Counted from the stretch's first letter, positions 22,844 through 33,300 are shown. The stretch: DNA of 64,000 bases from Streptococcus sp. SPS1 (GCF_030439915.1 NZ_JAQFJG010000003.1:1-64000), one strand, 5' to 3'. Notes: a model not told the origin generated them from the letters alone. A program made the numbers and translations.

Positions 22844-23760
22844 TGATTATTACTATTCCTATAAAAAACCAAAAAGATATTGGCACACCATCTGATTCAG
22901 TCGTTGTTCTCGGCTATTTTGATGGTATACACAAGGGGCATCAAGAATTATTTCGTGTTGCCAATAAGGCTGCGAGAAAGGATTTGTTGCCTATCGTGGT
23001 TATGACCTTTAATGAATCTCCAAAGATCGCTTTAGAGCCTTATCATCCTGATCTGTTTTTACATATTTTGAACCCTGCTGAACGTGAGAGGAAACTAAAG
23101 CGTGAAGGTGTAGAAGAATTATATCTCCTTGATTTTAGTAGTCAATTTGCTAGTCTCACGGCAGAAGAATTTTTTGCAACTTATATCAAGGCTATGAATG
23201 CCAAAATTATTGTTGCAGGTTTTGATTATACATTTGGTTCTGACCAAAAAAAGGCAGAAGATTTAAAGGATTACTTTGATGGAGAAGTTATCATTGTTCC
23301 ACCTGTAGAAGATGAGAAAGGAAAGATTAGTTCAACTCGTATCCGTCAAGCTATTTTAGATGGAAATGTGAAAGAAGCAGGAGAACTTTTGGGGGCACCG
23401 CTTCCATCAAGAGGTATGGTGGTTCATGGCAATGCTCGTGGTCGTACGATTGGTTATCCAACAGCTAATTTGGTGCTTTTAGATCGTACTTATATGCCAG
23501 CAGATGGCGTTTATGTCGTTGATGTTGAGATTCAAAGACAGAAGTATCGTGCTATGGCTAGTGTCGGGAAAAATGTGACCTTTGATGGAGAAGAAGCACG
23601 TTTTGAAGTCAATATTTTTGATTTTAATCAAGATATTTATGGGGAAACCGTCATGGTTTATTGGCTTGATCGCATTCGAGATATGACCAAATTTGACTCA
23701 GTTGACCAATTAGTGGATCAGTTAAAAGCTGATGAAGAAGTAGCTCGGAATTGGTCTTAA
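22843..23760 (+). CDS. ribF: Bifunctional riboflavin kinase / FAD synthetase
   Basis: Converts riboflavin to FMN and FMN to FAD. It is 305 residues. The N-terminal adenylyltransferase domain has LGYFDGIHKGHQEL (HxGH-like nucleotidyl-transfer motif, residues 24-37) and SSTRIRQAI. The C-terminal riboflavin kinase domain has GNARGRTIGYPTANL (about residue 196) and RFEVNIFDF. The reading frame starts immediately after a promoter, so it is probably translated from a leaderless mRNA. It converges on the YitT-family gene across a shared terminator. Confidence 0.93.
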   Translation: MIITIPIKNQKDIGTPSDSVVVLGYFDGIHKGHQELFRVANKAARKDLLPIVVMTFNESPKIALEPYHPDLFLHILNPAERERKLKREGVEELYLLDFSSQFASLTAEEFFATYIKAMNAKIIVAGFDYTFGSDQKKAEDLKDYFDGEVIIVPPVEDEKGKISSTRIRQAILDGNVKEAGELLGAPLPSRGMVVHGNARGRTIGYPTANLVLLDRTYMPADGVYVVDVEIQRQKYRAMASVGKNVTFDGEEARFEVNIFDFNQDIYGETVMVYWLDRIRDMTKFDSVDQLVDQLKADEEVARNWS

Positions 23761-23775
23761 GAGTTTTGGTAATTA

Positions 23776-23847
23776 AAAAAGAGGTTGTTTGTAACCCAAA
23801 AGGTAGATGAATTAGTCTAACTTTTGAGGTCACTACACTACCTCTTT
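23776..23847. terminator. Bidirectional terminator between ribF and the YitT-family gene
   Basis: AAAAAAGAGGT at the left pairs with ACCTCTTTTT at the right across a long loop, giving T runs on both strands between the two convergent genes. Confidence 0.6.
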
Positions 23848-24696
23848 TTATTCTTTTTCAAAGGTAAATCCTTCTCCAAGGATTTCGTGGGCTTCTGTAA
23901 TGGTTATAAAGGCTTGCGGATCGATTCGATGAATCATTTCCTTCATTTTCACAATCTCATTCCTACCGACAATACAGTAGATAATCTTCAAATCTTTTTG
24001 ACTATAGTAGCCTTGACCAGAAATAAAAGTAACGCCTCTACCTAGGTCATCATTAATCGCCTTAGCAAGTTGGTCAGGACGTTTTGTGATAATCATAAAG
24101 CCTTTACCTGCGTAGCCACCTTCGCCAATCAAATCAATAACACGCGAAACGATAAAATCAAATAAGAGTGTGTAGGAAACCAATCTCAAATCTTTGAAGA
24201 TAAGGAGAATGAGCATGAGAATACAAAAATCTAAGATAAACAGTAGTTTCCCCATTGATATATGAGTGTATTTGTTGAGAATACGAGCTAGAATATCAGT
24301 TCCGCCAGTTGTACCTCCAGCATTAAAAATAATTCCAAGGCCAATTCCCAATAGGATTCCCGCTATAAGGGCTGTGATCAGTAAATCACCCTGAAGATCA
24401 ATATGAATGGGAATACGCTCAAAAAAAACCAACCAGGCGGACAAAGATAAGGTTCCAAGCAAACTAGAATAGAGAGATTTTGCTCCAAAGATTTTCCAAG
24501 CTAGGATGAAAAGGGGAATGTTAATCAGCAGGTTCATGAGAGAAACAGGGATTTTAAAAAGATAAAAGGTGATAAGGGTAATGCCTGTCGCCCCTCCTTC
24601 AAAGAGATGATGAGGAACTACAAAATAAGTCAGCCCAAAAGCATAAATAGCAGCACCTAGTAAAATGGTTAAAATGGGATAAATTTTTTTAATCAT
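23848..24696 (-). CDS. YitT-family membrane protein (DUF161 + DUF2179)
   Basis: 282-residue integral membrane protein with five or six hydrophobic segments in the first 190 residues (the first near IYPILTILLGAAIYAFGL), the glycine-rich NAGGTTGGTDILARIL motif, and a soluble C-terminal DUF2179 domain (about residues 200-280, FMIITKRPDQLAKAI). Function is unknown; transport is presumed. A GAGGTG ribosome-binding site precedes the start on the minus strand. Confidence 0.85.
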   Translation of the reverse strand: MIKKIYPILTILLGAAIYAFGLTYFVVPHHLFEGGATGITLITFYLFKIPVSLMNLLINIPLFILAWKIFGAKSLYSSLLGTLSLSAWLVFFERIPIHIDLQGDLLITALIAGILLGIGLGIIFNAGGTTGGTDILARILNKYTHISMGKLLFILDFCILMLILLIFKDLRLVSYTLLFDFIVSRVIDLIGEGGYAGKGFMIITKRPDQLAKAINDDLGRGVTFISGQGYYSQKDLKIIYCIVGRNEIVKMKEMIHRIDPQAFITITEAHEILGEGFTFEKE

Positions 24697-24780
24697 AGGA
24701 CACCTCTTTTCTTATAAGTTGATTATATCAAATTTTTACGGAAAATTTGAGTGACTCCATTAGGATTTTTAATCTTTTTT

Positions 24781-24789
24781 TGATATAAT
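24781..24789 (+). promoter_or_regulatory. Extended -10 promoter of the DegV gene
   Basis: TGATATAAT, about 48 bases before the ATG at 24838. Confidence 0.6.
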
Positions 24790-24837
24790 TAGAAGTAAGA
24801 AAACCAATCTGAATCCTAAAATAGAAAGATTGATACT

Positions 24838-25677
24838 ATGACAAAAATTAAGATTGTAACCGATTCATCTGTTACTATTGAACCAGAACTAGTAAAGCAA
24901 TTAGATATTACAATTGTTCCATTATCTGTAATGATTGATAATGTTGTTTATTCTGATGCTGATTTAAAAGAAGAAGGTAAATTTCTTCAGTTGATGCAAG
25001 AAGCTAAGAATCTTCCGAAAACAAGTCAGCCACCTGTAGGTGTCTTCGCTGAAGTTTTTGAAGACCTATGCAAGGATGGTAGCCAGATTCTTGCTATTCA
25101 TATGTCCCATGCCCTTTCTGGTACTGTAGAAGCAGCACGCCAGGGTGCTAGTTTATCTACTGCAGATGTGACTGTTGTTGATAGTTCCTTCACTGACCAA
25201 GCCTTGAAATTCCAAGTTGTTGAGGCTGCTAGATTAGCTCAAGAAGGCAAAGACATGGAGACAATTTTATCTCATGTAGAAGAGGTTAAAAACCACACAG
25301 AACTTTATATTGGCGTTTCAACTTTGGAAAATCTTGTCAAAGGTGGACGAATTGGCCGTGTAACTGGATTGTTGAGCTCACTTCTCAATATCCGTGTTGT
25401 CATGCAGATGAAAGACCATGAATTGCAGCCAATGGTTAAAGGTCGTGGAGCTAAAACTTTTAAAAAATGGTTAGATGAGTTGATAACATCGCTCTCTGAA
25501 CGTTCTGTAGCAGAGATTGGAATATCATATTCTGGTAGTGCTGATTGGGCAAAAGAGATGAAAGAAAGCTTACAAGCCTATGTTGAAAAACCAATTTCTG
25601 TTTTGGAAACAGGTTCTATTATTCAAACTCACACGGGTGAGAACGCTTGGGCTATTTTGGTACGTTACCACTCCTAA
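24838..25677 (+). CDS. DegV/FakB-family fatty-acid-binding protein
   Basis: 279-residue DegV-fold protein. The N-terminal part has TDSSVTIEP and [10 protein letters not shown], followed by TSQPPVGVF and [10 protein letters not shown] (fatty acyl carboxylate contacts). The C-terminal lobe has [19 protein letters not shown]. Family members, called FakB in Gram-positives, bind fatty acids and present them to the kinase FakA for phosphorylation and entry into phospholipid. Which chain type is bound cannot be read from sequence. No FakA gene is adjacent. Confidence 0.88.
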   Translation: MTKIKIVTDSSVTIEPELVKQLDITIVPLSVMIDNVVYSDADLKEEGKFLQLMQEAKNLPKTSQPPVGVFAEVFEDLCKDGSQILAIHMSHALSGTVEAARQGASLSTADVTVVDSSFTDQALKFQVVEAARLAQEGKDMETILSHVEEVKNHTELYIGVSTLENLVKGGRIGRVTGLLSSLLNIRVVMQMKDHELQPMVKGRGAKTFKKWLDELITSLSERSVAEIGISYSGSADWAKEMKESLQAYVEKPISVLETGSIIQTHTGENAWAILVRYHS

Positions 25678-25714
25678 AAAAATAAAGAAAATGGGAAGAA
25701 ATAGCGTTTTTAAC

Positions 25715-25743
25715 TTGACCTAAAAGGGATTTTAGGATATGAT
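25715..25743 (+). promoter_or_regulatory. hup promoter
   Basis: TTGACC (25715-25720), 17-bp spacer, TATGAT (25738-25743). A GGAGG ribosome-binding site lies before the ATG at 25784. Confidence 0.7.
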
Positions 25744-25783
25744 TATATTTGTTAATTAGAAATTATTTGGAGGAATCATTAAC

Positions 25784-26059
25784 ATGGCAAACAAACAAGA
25801 TTTGATCGCTAAAGTAGCAGAAGCTACAGAATTGACTAAGAAAGACTCAGCAGCAGCAGTTGAAGCTGTATTTGCAGCAGTAGCTGACTATCTTGCAGCT
25901 GGTGAAAAAGTTCAATTGATCGGTTTTGGTAACTTTGAAGTTCGTGAGCGTGCTGCACGTAAAGGTCGCAACCCACAAACTGGTAAAGAAATCACAATTG
26001 CAGCTTCTAAAGTTCCAGCATTCAAAGCTGGTAAAGCTCTTAAAGACGCTGTTAAATAA
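25784..26059 (+). CDS. hup: DNA-binding protein HU
   Basis: 91-residue nucleoid protein. It begins [20 protein letters not shown] and contains the HU signature [21 protein letters not shown] (residues about 46-66), with the beta-arm that bends DNA and the intercalating proline in the NPQTG turn. Length and sequence are typical of streptococcal HU (HlpA). It has its own strong promoter and terminator. Confidence 0.97.
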   Translation: MANKQDLIAKVAEATELTKKDSAAAVEAVFAAVADYLAAGEKVQLIGFGNFEVRERAARKGRNPQTGKEITIAASKVPAFKAGKALKDAVK

Positions 26060-26070
26060 TCAGCCTTTGA

Positions 26071-26117
26071 AAAGCCTGTCATATCAAGCATTTGAGCTTG
26101 TGTGACAGGCTTTTTTT
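26071..26117 (+). terminator. Rho-independent terminator of hup
   Basis: AAAGCCTGTCA ... TGACAGGCTTTTTTT with an inner paired region (CAAGC/GCTTG). Strong stem and T run. Confidence 0.92.
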
Positions 26118-26262
26118 GTGTATAGGGTGCAAAATTCGAATCGACTAGTAAAGGATAAGATTATTCCATTATAGGATAATTCAATTTGCGTAGCAGAAAT
26201 CATACAAATAAAATTGATTATAGTAAAATAGGATTAGAAATCTTAAGAAAGTTGGTTCTTTA

Positions 26263-26970
26263 TTGGAAACGATAGTATTTTCAATCTCCGTTTTTTTAGC
26301 AGGGGTCTTGTCCTTCTTTTCTCCCTGTATTTTTCCTCTTCTGCCAGTTTATGCTGGAATTTTATTGGATGATCAGGAAAGTGCAAAAAGTTTTTCCTTG
26401 TTTGGGAGAAAAGTTGCTTGGTCAGGTTTGATTCGAACACTTTGCTTTATCGCAGGCATTTCACTCATTTTCTTTATTCTAGGATTTGGTGCTGGTTACT
26501 TTGGTCATATTCTCTATGCCAATTGGTTTCGCTATACCATGGGTACGATTATCATTATTTTGGGCCTTCACCAGATGGAAATTTTTCATTTTAAGAAATT
26601 AGAGGTTCAAAAAAGCTTTACTTTTAAGAAATCAGAAGCCAATCGTTATTGGTCGGCCTTTTTACTTGGTATTACCTTTAGCTTCGGTTGGACGCCTTGT
26701 ATTGGTCCAGTTTTAAGTTCTGTTTTAGCACTTGCGGCTTCTGGAGGTAATGGCGCTTGGCAAGGAGCAATCTATACTCTCATTTACACTCTGGGCATGG
26801 CCCTTCCTTTCTTGGTCTTGGCCCTAGCTTCAGGCCTAGTCATGCCTTATTTTAGTAAAATCAAGCGTCATATGATGCTACTGAAGAAAATTGGTGGTTT
26901 CCTCATTATTTTAATGGGAATTTTGTTACTATTAGGACAAGTAAATGTTCTAGCTGGAATTTTTGAATAA
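26263..26970 (+). CDS. ccdA: CcdA-family thiol-disulfide transporter (CcdA2-like)
   Basis: 235-residue membrane protein that carries electrons from cytoplasmic thioredoxin to extracytoplasmic thioredoxin-like proteins. Six hydrophobic segments are visible. The two functional cysteines are in FFSPCIFPLLPVY (segment 1) and GWTPCIGPVLSS (segment 4). The start is TTG at 26263; the family N terminus and a preceding AAGAAAG sequence support it, and no ATG alternative is in frame. The next gene is a lipoprotein thioredoxin 10 bases downstream, which is the expected partner. This matches the pneumococcal CcdA2-Etrx2 pair. Confidence 0.9.
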   Translation: METIVFSISVFLAGVLSFFSPCIFPLLPVYAGILLDDQESAKSFSLFGRKVAWSGLIRTLCFIAGISLIFFILGFGAGYFGHILYANWFRYTMGTIIIILGLHQMEIFHFKKLEVQKSFTFKKSEANRYWSAFLLGITFSFGWTPCIGPVLSSVLALAASGGNGAWQGAIYTLIYTLGMALPFLVLALASGLVMPYFSKIKRHMMLLKKIGGFLIILMGILLLLGQVNVLAGIFE

Positions 26971-26980
26971 AGGAGAACAA

Positions 26981-27538
26981 ATGAAAAAAGTAATGTTTGC
27001 TGGCTTAAGCCTCTTGTCATTAGTTGTATTGATGGCCTGTGGTGAGGAAGAGACTAAAAAGACTCAAGCAGCACAACAGCCAAAACAACAAACGACTGTA
27101 CAACAAATCGCTGTTGGAAAAGAGGCTCCAGACTTCACCTTACAATCCATGGATGGCAAAGAAGTTAAGTTATCTGATTTTAAGGGTAAAAAGGTTTACT
27201 TGAAGTTTTGGGCTTCCTGGTGTGGTCCATGTAAGAAAAGTATGCCTGAGTTGATGGAACTAGCGGCAAAACCAGATCGCGATTTCGAAATTCTTAGTGT
27301 TATTGCACCAGGAATTCAAGGTGAAAAAACTGTTGAGCAATTCCCCCAATGGTTCCAAGATCAAGGTTATAAGGATATCCCAGTTCTTTATGATACCAAA
27401 GCAACTACCTTCCAAGCTTATCAAATTCGAAGCATTCCTACAGAATACCTAATTGATAGTCAAGGAAAGATTGGAAAGATTCAATTTGGTGTTATCAGCA
27501 ACGCAGATGCAGAAGCAGCCTTTAAAGAAATGAACTAG
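26981..27538 (+). CDS. etrx2: Lipoprotein thioredoxin (TlpA/ResA-like, Etrx2)
   Basis: 185-residue surface redoxin. A lipoprotein signal peptide ends in the lipobox LLSLVVLMAC (Cys at about residue 20), followed by a Q/T-rich linker and a TlpA-like thioredoxin fold with active site WASWCGPCKKSMPEL and the cis-Pro region SIPTEYLID. It takes electrons from CcdA and in pneumococcus reduces the surface methionine sulfoxide reductase. The ATG at 26981 is preferred over 26963 because AAAGGAGAA lies just before it. Confidence 0.9.
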   Translation: MKKVMFAGLSLLSLVVLMACGEEETKKTQAAQQPKQQTTVQQIAVGKEAPDFTLQSMDGKEVKLSDFKGKKVYLKFWASWCGPCKKSMPELMELAAKPDRDFEILSVIAPGIQGEKTVEQFPQWFQDQGYKDIPVLYDTKATTFQAYQIRSIPTEYLIDSQGKIGKIQFGVISNADAEAAFKEMN

Positions 27539-27546
27539 AAACGATA

Positions 27547-27579
27547 AAATCTGATTACAAGATGTAGTCAGATTTTTTT
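27547..27579 (+). terminator. Rho-independent terminator after etrx2
   Basis: AAATCTGATTAC ... GTAGTCAGATTTTTTT hairpin with T run. Confidence 0.85.
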
Positions 27580-27658
27580 AGAAAATCATTTTATAAATAT
27601 TCACAAATCTCCTATATTTATGGTAAAATAGAATCATCAGTTTATTTTGGAGAAAAAG

Positions 27659-29050
27659 ATGAATATATTTAGAACAAAGAATGTAAGTTTGGATAAAACG
27701 GAGATGCACAGGCATTTGAAGTTATGGGATTTGATTTTGCTGGGTATCGGAGCCATGGTAGGGACAGGCGTCTTTACAATCACAGGTACTGCAGCTGCAA
27801 CACTTGCTGGTCCAGCCCTAGTGATTTCAATCGTCATTTCTGCCTTGTGTGTAGGATTATCAGCCCTCTTTTTTGCAGAATTTGCTTCACGAGTACCTGC
27901 TACAGGTGGTGCCTACAGTTATCTCTATGCTATCTTAGGAGAATTCCCAGCCTGGTTGGCTGGCTGGTTAACCATGATGGAGTTCATGACAGCTATATCA
28001 GGTGTGGCTTCGGGTTGGGCAGCTTATTTTAAAGGCTTGCTCTCTCAATACGGGATAGCCCTTCCTCATGCTTTAAATGGTACCTTTAATCCTCAAGCAG
28101 GGACATTTGTTGATTTATTGCCTATTCTTGTCTTGGTCTTGGTGACTTCGCTTGTTTTACTCAATGCTAAAGCAGCCTTACGCTTTAATTCAATTTTGGT
28201 CATTCTGAAATTCTCGGCTTTAGCTCTCTTTGTTTTAGTAGGAATTTGGCATATCAAACTTGATAATTGGAGTAATTTTGCTCCTTATGGTTTTGGACAA
28301 ATCTATGGCGCTAGTACCGGTATCATGGCTGGTGCATCCTTGATGTTCTTTGGTTTTTTGGGCTTTGAATCCATCTCTATGGCTGTAGATGAAGTCAAGA
28401 CTCCTCAAAAAAATATTCCTAGAGGGATTGTCTTATCGCTTTCTATCGTAACCATTCTTTATGCCTTGGTGACGCTTGTCTTAACTGGTGTGGTCCATTA
28501 TAGCCATCTAAATGTCGACGATGCCGTTGCCTTTGCCCTTCGTAGTGTTGGGATTAGTTGGGCAGCCAACTATGTGTCATTGGTGGCTATCTTAACCTTG
28601 ATTACAGTTTGTATTTCGATGACCTATGCCCTATCGCGTATGATTTACAGTTTAGCGCGCGATGGCTTAATGCCTGCCATCTTTAAGGAACTGACGAAGA
28701 CAAGCAAGGTACCAAAGAATGCTACTATCTTGACAGGTATAGCTTCAGCAGTAGCAGCAGGAATGTTCCCTCTTGCCAGTATCGCAGCCTTCTTAAATAT
28801 TTGTACCTTAGCCTACTTGATTATGCTTGCTTACGGCTTGATTCGCTTACGGAAAGAAAAAGGAATGCCCAAAGCTGGAGAATTTAAAACACCCTTGGTA
28901 CCTCTGTTACCAATTTTATCAATTATCATTTGTTTATCCTTCATGTTACAGTATAATATGGAAACCTGGATTGCTTTCCTAGTTGCTTTGTTGATAGGAA
29001 GTATTATTTACTTTACTTATGGTTATAAGCATTCTACCATAGAAGAATAA
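27659..29050 (+). CDS. APC-superfamily amino acid permease (cationic amino acid transporter type)
   Basis: 463-residue transporter with about 12 hydrophobic segments. The first helix contains the APC signature LLGIGAMVGTGVFTITG (residues about 25-40). The segment GFLGFESISMAVDEVKTPQKNIPRGI (helix 6 and loop) is typical of the YfnA/CAT group of amino acid permeases. Substrate is not determinable. The ATG at 27659 with GGAG upstream is preferred over the TTG at 27647. Its stop codon touches the BOX element at 29050. Confidence 0.87.
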   Translation: MNIFRTKNVSLDKTEMHRHLKLWDLILLGIGAMVGTGVFTITGTAAATLAGPALVISIVISALCVGLSALFFAEFASRVPATGGAYSYLYAILGEFPAWLAGWLTMMEFMTAISGVASGWAAYFKGLLSQYGIALPHALNGTFNPQAGTFVDLLPILVLVLVTSLVLLNAKAALRFNSILVILKFSALALFVLVGIWHIKLDNWSNFAPYGFGQIYGASTGIMAGASLMFFGFLGFESISMAVDEVKTPQKNIPRGIVLSLSIVTILYALVTLVLTGVVHYSHLNVDDAVAFALRSVGISWAANYVSLVAILTLITVCISMTYALSRMIYSLARDGLMPAIFKELTKTSKVPKNATILTGIASAVAAGMFPLASIAAFLNICTLAYLIMLAYGLIRLRKEKGMPKAGEFKTPLVPLLPILSIIICLSFMLQYNMETWIAFLVALLIGSIIYFTYGYKHSTIEE

Positions 29051-29246
29051 TACTCTTCGAAAATCTCTTCAAACCACGTCAGCTTCGCCTTACCGTAGGT
29101 ATGGTTACTGACTTCGTCAGTTCTATCCACAACCTCAAAACAGTGTTTTGAGCTGACTTCGTCAGTCTTATCTACAACCTCAAAACAGTGTTTTGAGCAG
29201 CCTGCGGCTAGCTTCCTAATTTGCTCTTTGATTTTCATTGAGTATA
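29050..29246 (-). repeat. BOX element with two boxB units (A-B-B-C)
   Basis: About 196 bp, read on the minus strand: boxA from 29246, two boxB units each with a GACGAAGTCAG core and the AAAACACTGTTTTGAGGTTG block, then boxC ending at GAAGAGTAT next to the permease stop. One boxB longer than the copy at 18328. Confidence 0.92.
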
Positions 29247-29251
29247 TAAAG

Positions 29252-29289
29252 TGAGAATCTGTTGAGTTGTTGAAACTCCGCAGATTTTT
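29252..29289 (+). terminator. Probable terminator downstream of BOX
   Basis: AGAATCTGTTGAGTT ... AACTCCGCAGATTTTT imperfect hairpin with T run. It probably ends permease transcription before adcAII. Confidence 0.6.
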
Positions 29290-29327
29290 ATATGTGAAAG
29301 AAATTTCAAATTTTTTCTAAAAATATC

Positions 29328-29369
29328 TTGACAGATTAAATTTTTAGGAGTAGAATGTTTACCAGTTAA
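29328..29369 (+). promoter_or_regulatory. adcAII promoter with AdcR-like operator
   Basis: TTGACA (29328-29333), 17-bp spacer, TAGAAT (29351-29356). TTTACCAGTTAA (29358-29369) follows at the start site and fits the AdcR zinc-repressor motif TTAACNRGTTAA with one mismatch. A second TTAA-rich half (AATAGTTAA) follows. Confidence 0.75.
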
Positions 29370-29391
29370 TTAAATAGTTAAGGGGTTATCC

Positions 29392-30309
29392 ATGAAAAAA
29401 CAAAATTTATTTTTAGTCTTGTTAAGTGTTTTTCTTTTGTTGCTAGGAGCCTGTGGTCAAAAGGAAAGCCAGACAGGGAAAGGGATGAAAATTGTGACCA
29501 GTTTTTATCCTATCTACGCTATGGTTAAGGAAGTATCTGGTGACTTGAATGATGTTCGGATGATTCAGTCAAGTAGTGGGATTCACTCCTTTGAGCCTTC
29601 GGCAAATGACATCGCGGCCATCTATGATGCAGATGTCTTTGTTTATCATTCTCATACACTCGAATCTTGGGCAGGAAGTTTAGATCCCAATCTAAAAAAA
29701 TCTAAAGTGAAGGTCTTAGAGGCTTCAGAGGGAATGACTTTAGACCGCGTCTCAGGGCTAGAAGATGTGGAAGTAGGTGATGGAGTTGATGAAAAAACGC
29801 TTTATGATCCTCACACATGGCTAGATCCTGAAAAAGCTGGAGAAGAAGCTCAGATTATCGCTGATAAACTTTCAGAGGTTGATAGTGAGCATAAAGAAAC
29901 TTACCAGAAAAATGCGCAAGCCTTTATCAAAAAAGCTCAAGAACTAACTAAGAAATTCCAGCCTAAATTTGAAAAAGCGAGTCAGAAAACATTTGTAACA
30001 CAACATACAGCCTTTTCTTATCTAGCGAAGAGATTTGGACTTAATCAACTTGGAATCGCTGGTATCTCTCCAGAACAAGAACCAAGTCCAAGACAACTAA
30101 CAGAAATTCAGGAATTTGTTAAAACCTATAAAGTTAAAACAATTTTTACAGAAAGCAATGCTTCTTCAAAAGTAGCTGAAACTCTTGTCAAATCAACAGG
30201 TGTGGGTCTTAAAACTCTGAATCCTTTAGAGGCAGACCCACAAAATGACAAGACCTATTTAGAAAATCTTGAAGAAAATATAAGTGTTTTAGCAGAAGAA
30301 TTAAAGTGA
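29392..30309 (+). CDS. adcAII: Zinc-binding lipoprotein AdcAII (Lmb-like)
   Basis: 305-residue cluster A-I solute-binding lipoprotein for the AdcCB zinc ABC transporter. The lipobox is LLLLGACGQ (Cys about residue 21). Zinc ligands fit the family: His in GIHSFEPS, His in LYDPHTWLD, His in TQHTAFSYL and the acidic residue in FTESNASSK. There is no His-rich loop, which separates AdcAII from AdcA. The gene is followed after 7 bases by the phtD-like gene, so Pht and AdcAII are co-expressed under AdcR. Together they capture zinc at the surface. Confidence 0.92.
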   Translation: MKKQNLFLVLLSVFLLLLGACGQKESQTGKGMKIVTSFYPIYAMVKEVSGDLNDVRMIQSSSGIHSFEPSANDIAAIYDADVFVYHSHTLESWAGSLDPNLKKSKVKVLEASEGMTLDRVSGLEDVEVGDGVDEKTLYDPHTWLDPEKAGEEAQIIADKLSEVDSEHKETYQKNAQAFIKKAQELTKKFQPKFEKASQKTFVTQHTAFSYLAKRFGLNQLGIAGISPEQEPSPRQLTEIQEFVKTYKVKTIFTESNASSKVAETLVKSTGVGLKTLNPLEADPQNDKTYLENLEENISVLAEELK

Positions 30310-30316
30310 GGAAAGA

Positions 30317-33300
30317 ATGAAAATCAATAAAAAATATGTAGCAGGTTCAGTGGCAGTTCTTGCCCTAAGTGTTTGTTCCTATGAACTTGGTCGTTACCAA
30401 GCTGGTCAGGCTAAGAAAGAGTCTAATCGAGTTGCTTATATAGACGGTGATCAGGCTGGTCAAAAGGCAGAAAATTTGACACCAGATGAAGTCAGTAAGA
30501 GAGAGAGGGAATCAACGCCGAACAAATTGTCATCAAGATTACGGATCAAGGTTATGTGACCTCTCATGGAGACCATTATCATTACTATAATGGTAAGGTT
30601 CCTTATGATGCCATCATCAGTGAAGAACTTCTCATGAAAGATCCGAATTATCAGTTGAAGGATTCAGACATTGTCAATGAAATCAAGGGTGGCTATGTCA
30701 TTAAGGTAGACGGGAAATACTATGTTTACCTCAAGGATGCCGCCCATGCTGACAATATTCGGACAAAAGAAGAGATTAAACGTCAGAAGCAAGAACACAG
30801 TCATAATCATAATTCAAGCACAGATAATGCTGTTGCTGTAGCCAGAGCTCAAGGGCGCTATACAACGGATGATGGTTATATCTTTAATGCCTCTGATATT
30901 ATAGAAGATACAGGTGATGCCTATATCGTTCCTCATGGTAATCACTTCCACTATATTCCTAAGAGTGACTTGTCTGCTAGTGAATTAGCTGCAGCCCAAG
31001 CCTTCTTATCTGGAAAAGGTGGCCAATTAAGTACGGTTGAATACCGTTCAAGCAGGGGAGAAACAAGATCTAGTGTGAGAAGGAGTCCATCTGAGACACC
31101 TCAAAATCCTGCAACAGATTCTGAAAGTCAAAGTGAGGATTTAGCTAGTCTCCTTCAAGAATTGTACGCTTTGCCACTTAGCCAACGTCATGTGGAGTCT
31201 GATGGATTAGTATTTGACCCAGCACAGATTATAAAACGTACTGCAAATGGTGTGGCAGTACCTCACGGAGATCATTTCCATTTCATTCCTTATTCACAAA
31301 TGTCTGCTTTGGAAGAAAAATTGGCTCGAAATCTACCAATTGGAGGTCAGCCAGTTCAAAGTCATTCTGACAATACGAAACCAAGTAGTCCTGCTAAACC
31401 AAGTTCAACCATTAAACCAAACTTTAATCTCAATACGCAAGCATCGAATCGAGGAACTGGAGGCGCCTATACAACGGATGATGGATATGTATTTAGTCCG
31501 TCAGATGTGATTGAAGATACAGGAGACGCTTTTATTGTACCGCACGGCAACCATTTTCACTATATACCAAAAGGCGCTTTGTCAGCAGGAGAATTGGCTG
31601 CTGCTCAAGCCTATTGGAATGGGAAGCAGGGGTCTCGTCCTTCTTCAAGTTTTAGTCATAATGCAAATCCAGCTCAACCAAGCTTGTCAGAGAACCACAA
31701 TCTAACTGTCACTCCAACTTATCATCAGAATCAAGGGGAAGATATTTCAAGCCTTTTACGTGAATTGTATGCCAAACCTTTGTCAGAACGACATGTGGAA
31801 TCGGATGGCTTGGTATTCGACCCAGCACAAATAACAGATCGTACAGCAAATGGTGTTGCTGTGCCTCACGGAAATCATTATCACTTTATCCCTTATTCAC
31901 AAATGTCTGATTTAGAGCAGAGGATTGCAAGCATGATTCCGTTAAAAGGACAAAATGGTATAGTCTTGCCAGGAATGCATTATTTGAAACCAGCACCAAA
32001 ACCGCAAGCTCAACCGTCAACTGAGAAAAAACAAACTAATTTTGCAGTAGAACAGGTTGTTAGAAAAGTTGGAAAAGGATATGTTGTGGAAATTGCTGGT
32101 GTCAGTCACTATGTTTTTGCTAAAGACTTGGCTAAGGATAAGATTGATGCTATTGAAAATCTCTTGTCTAAGAAAACTCAAGAGACACATGCTCTAGTTG
32201 CGAAGAAAGAAAACGTCTCTTCTCGTGACAAAGAATTTTATGATAAAGCTTATAATCTGTTAACCCAGGCTCATAAAGCCTTGTCTGAAAATAAGGGGCG
32301 TGCTGTTGATTTCCAAGCCTTAGACAAATTAGCAGAACGCTTGAATAATGAATCTTCTAATAATAAAGTAAAATTGGTAGATGATTTATTGGCATTTCTA
32401 GCACCAATTACCCATCCAGAACGCCTTGGCAAACCAAATGCTCAAATTGCCTATACAAACGATGAAATTAAATTAGCGAAATTAGCAGGTAAATATACAA
32501 CCTCAGATGGCTACATTTTTGACGAACATGATATTGAAAGTGATGCAGGAAATGCCTACGTCACTCCACACTTGAACCATAGCCACTGGATTAAAAAAGA
32601 CAGCTTATCTGAAGCTGAAAGGGCAGCAGCTCAGGCTTATGCTAAAGAAAAAGGCTTACAAGCTCCAAATTCTACTGAAGCAAAACCAGAGGCAACAGGG
32701 ACAGAAGCTATCTATAACCGCGTAACAGCTGAGAACAAGGTACCATTAGAAAAAATACCAAATCATTTACAGTATACTGTAGCTGTACAGAATGGTTACT
32801 TTATAATTCCTCACTTTGATCACTATCATAATCTTAAGTTTGCATGGTTTGACGAAGGACTCTATAAGGCACCTGAGGGTTATACCTTAGAAGATTTATT
32901 TGCGACTGTAAAATACTACGTTGAACATCCGGACCAACGTCCTCATTCAGATAATGGTTGGGGTAATGCTAGCGACCATGTTCGTAAAAATAAGGCAGAC
33001 CAAGACGGTAAACCTGATGAAAATAAGGAACATGATGAAGTAAGTGAGCCAACTCGCTCTGAATCTGATGAAAAAGAGAATCACGCTGGTTTAAATCCTT
33101 CAGCAGATAATCTTTATAGACCAAGCACTGATGAAGACGAGACAGAGGAAGAAGCTGAAGATACTACAGAAGAGCCAGAAGTCCATCAAGTAGAGACTGC
33201 AAAAGTAGAAGCTAAACTCAAAGAAGTAGAAGCTTTACTTGATAAAGTAACGGATGCTAGTCTGAAAGCTACTGCGACTGAAACCCTGGCTAGTTTACGA

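Noticed and set aside
29023..29238. Small frame with repeated SSKHCFEVVD
   Set aside because: Lies in the BOX element; the repeat is the boxB unit translated by chance. The same holds for frames at 41506-41796.
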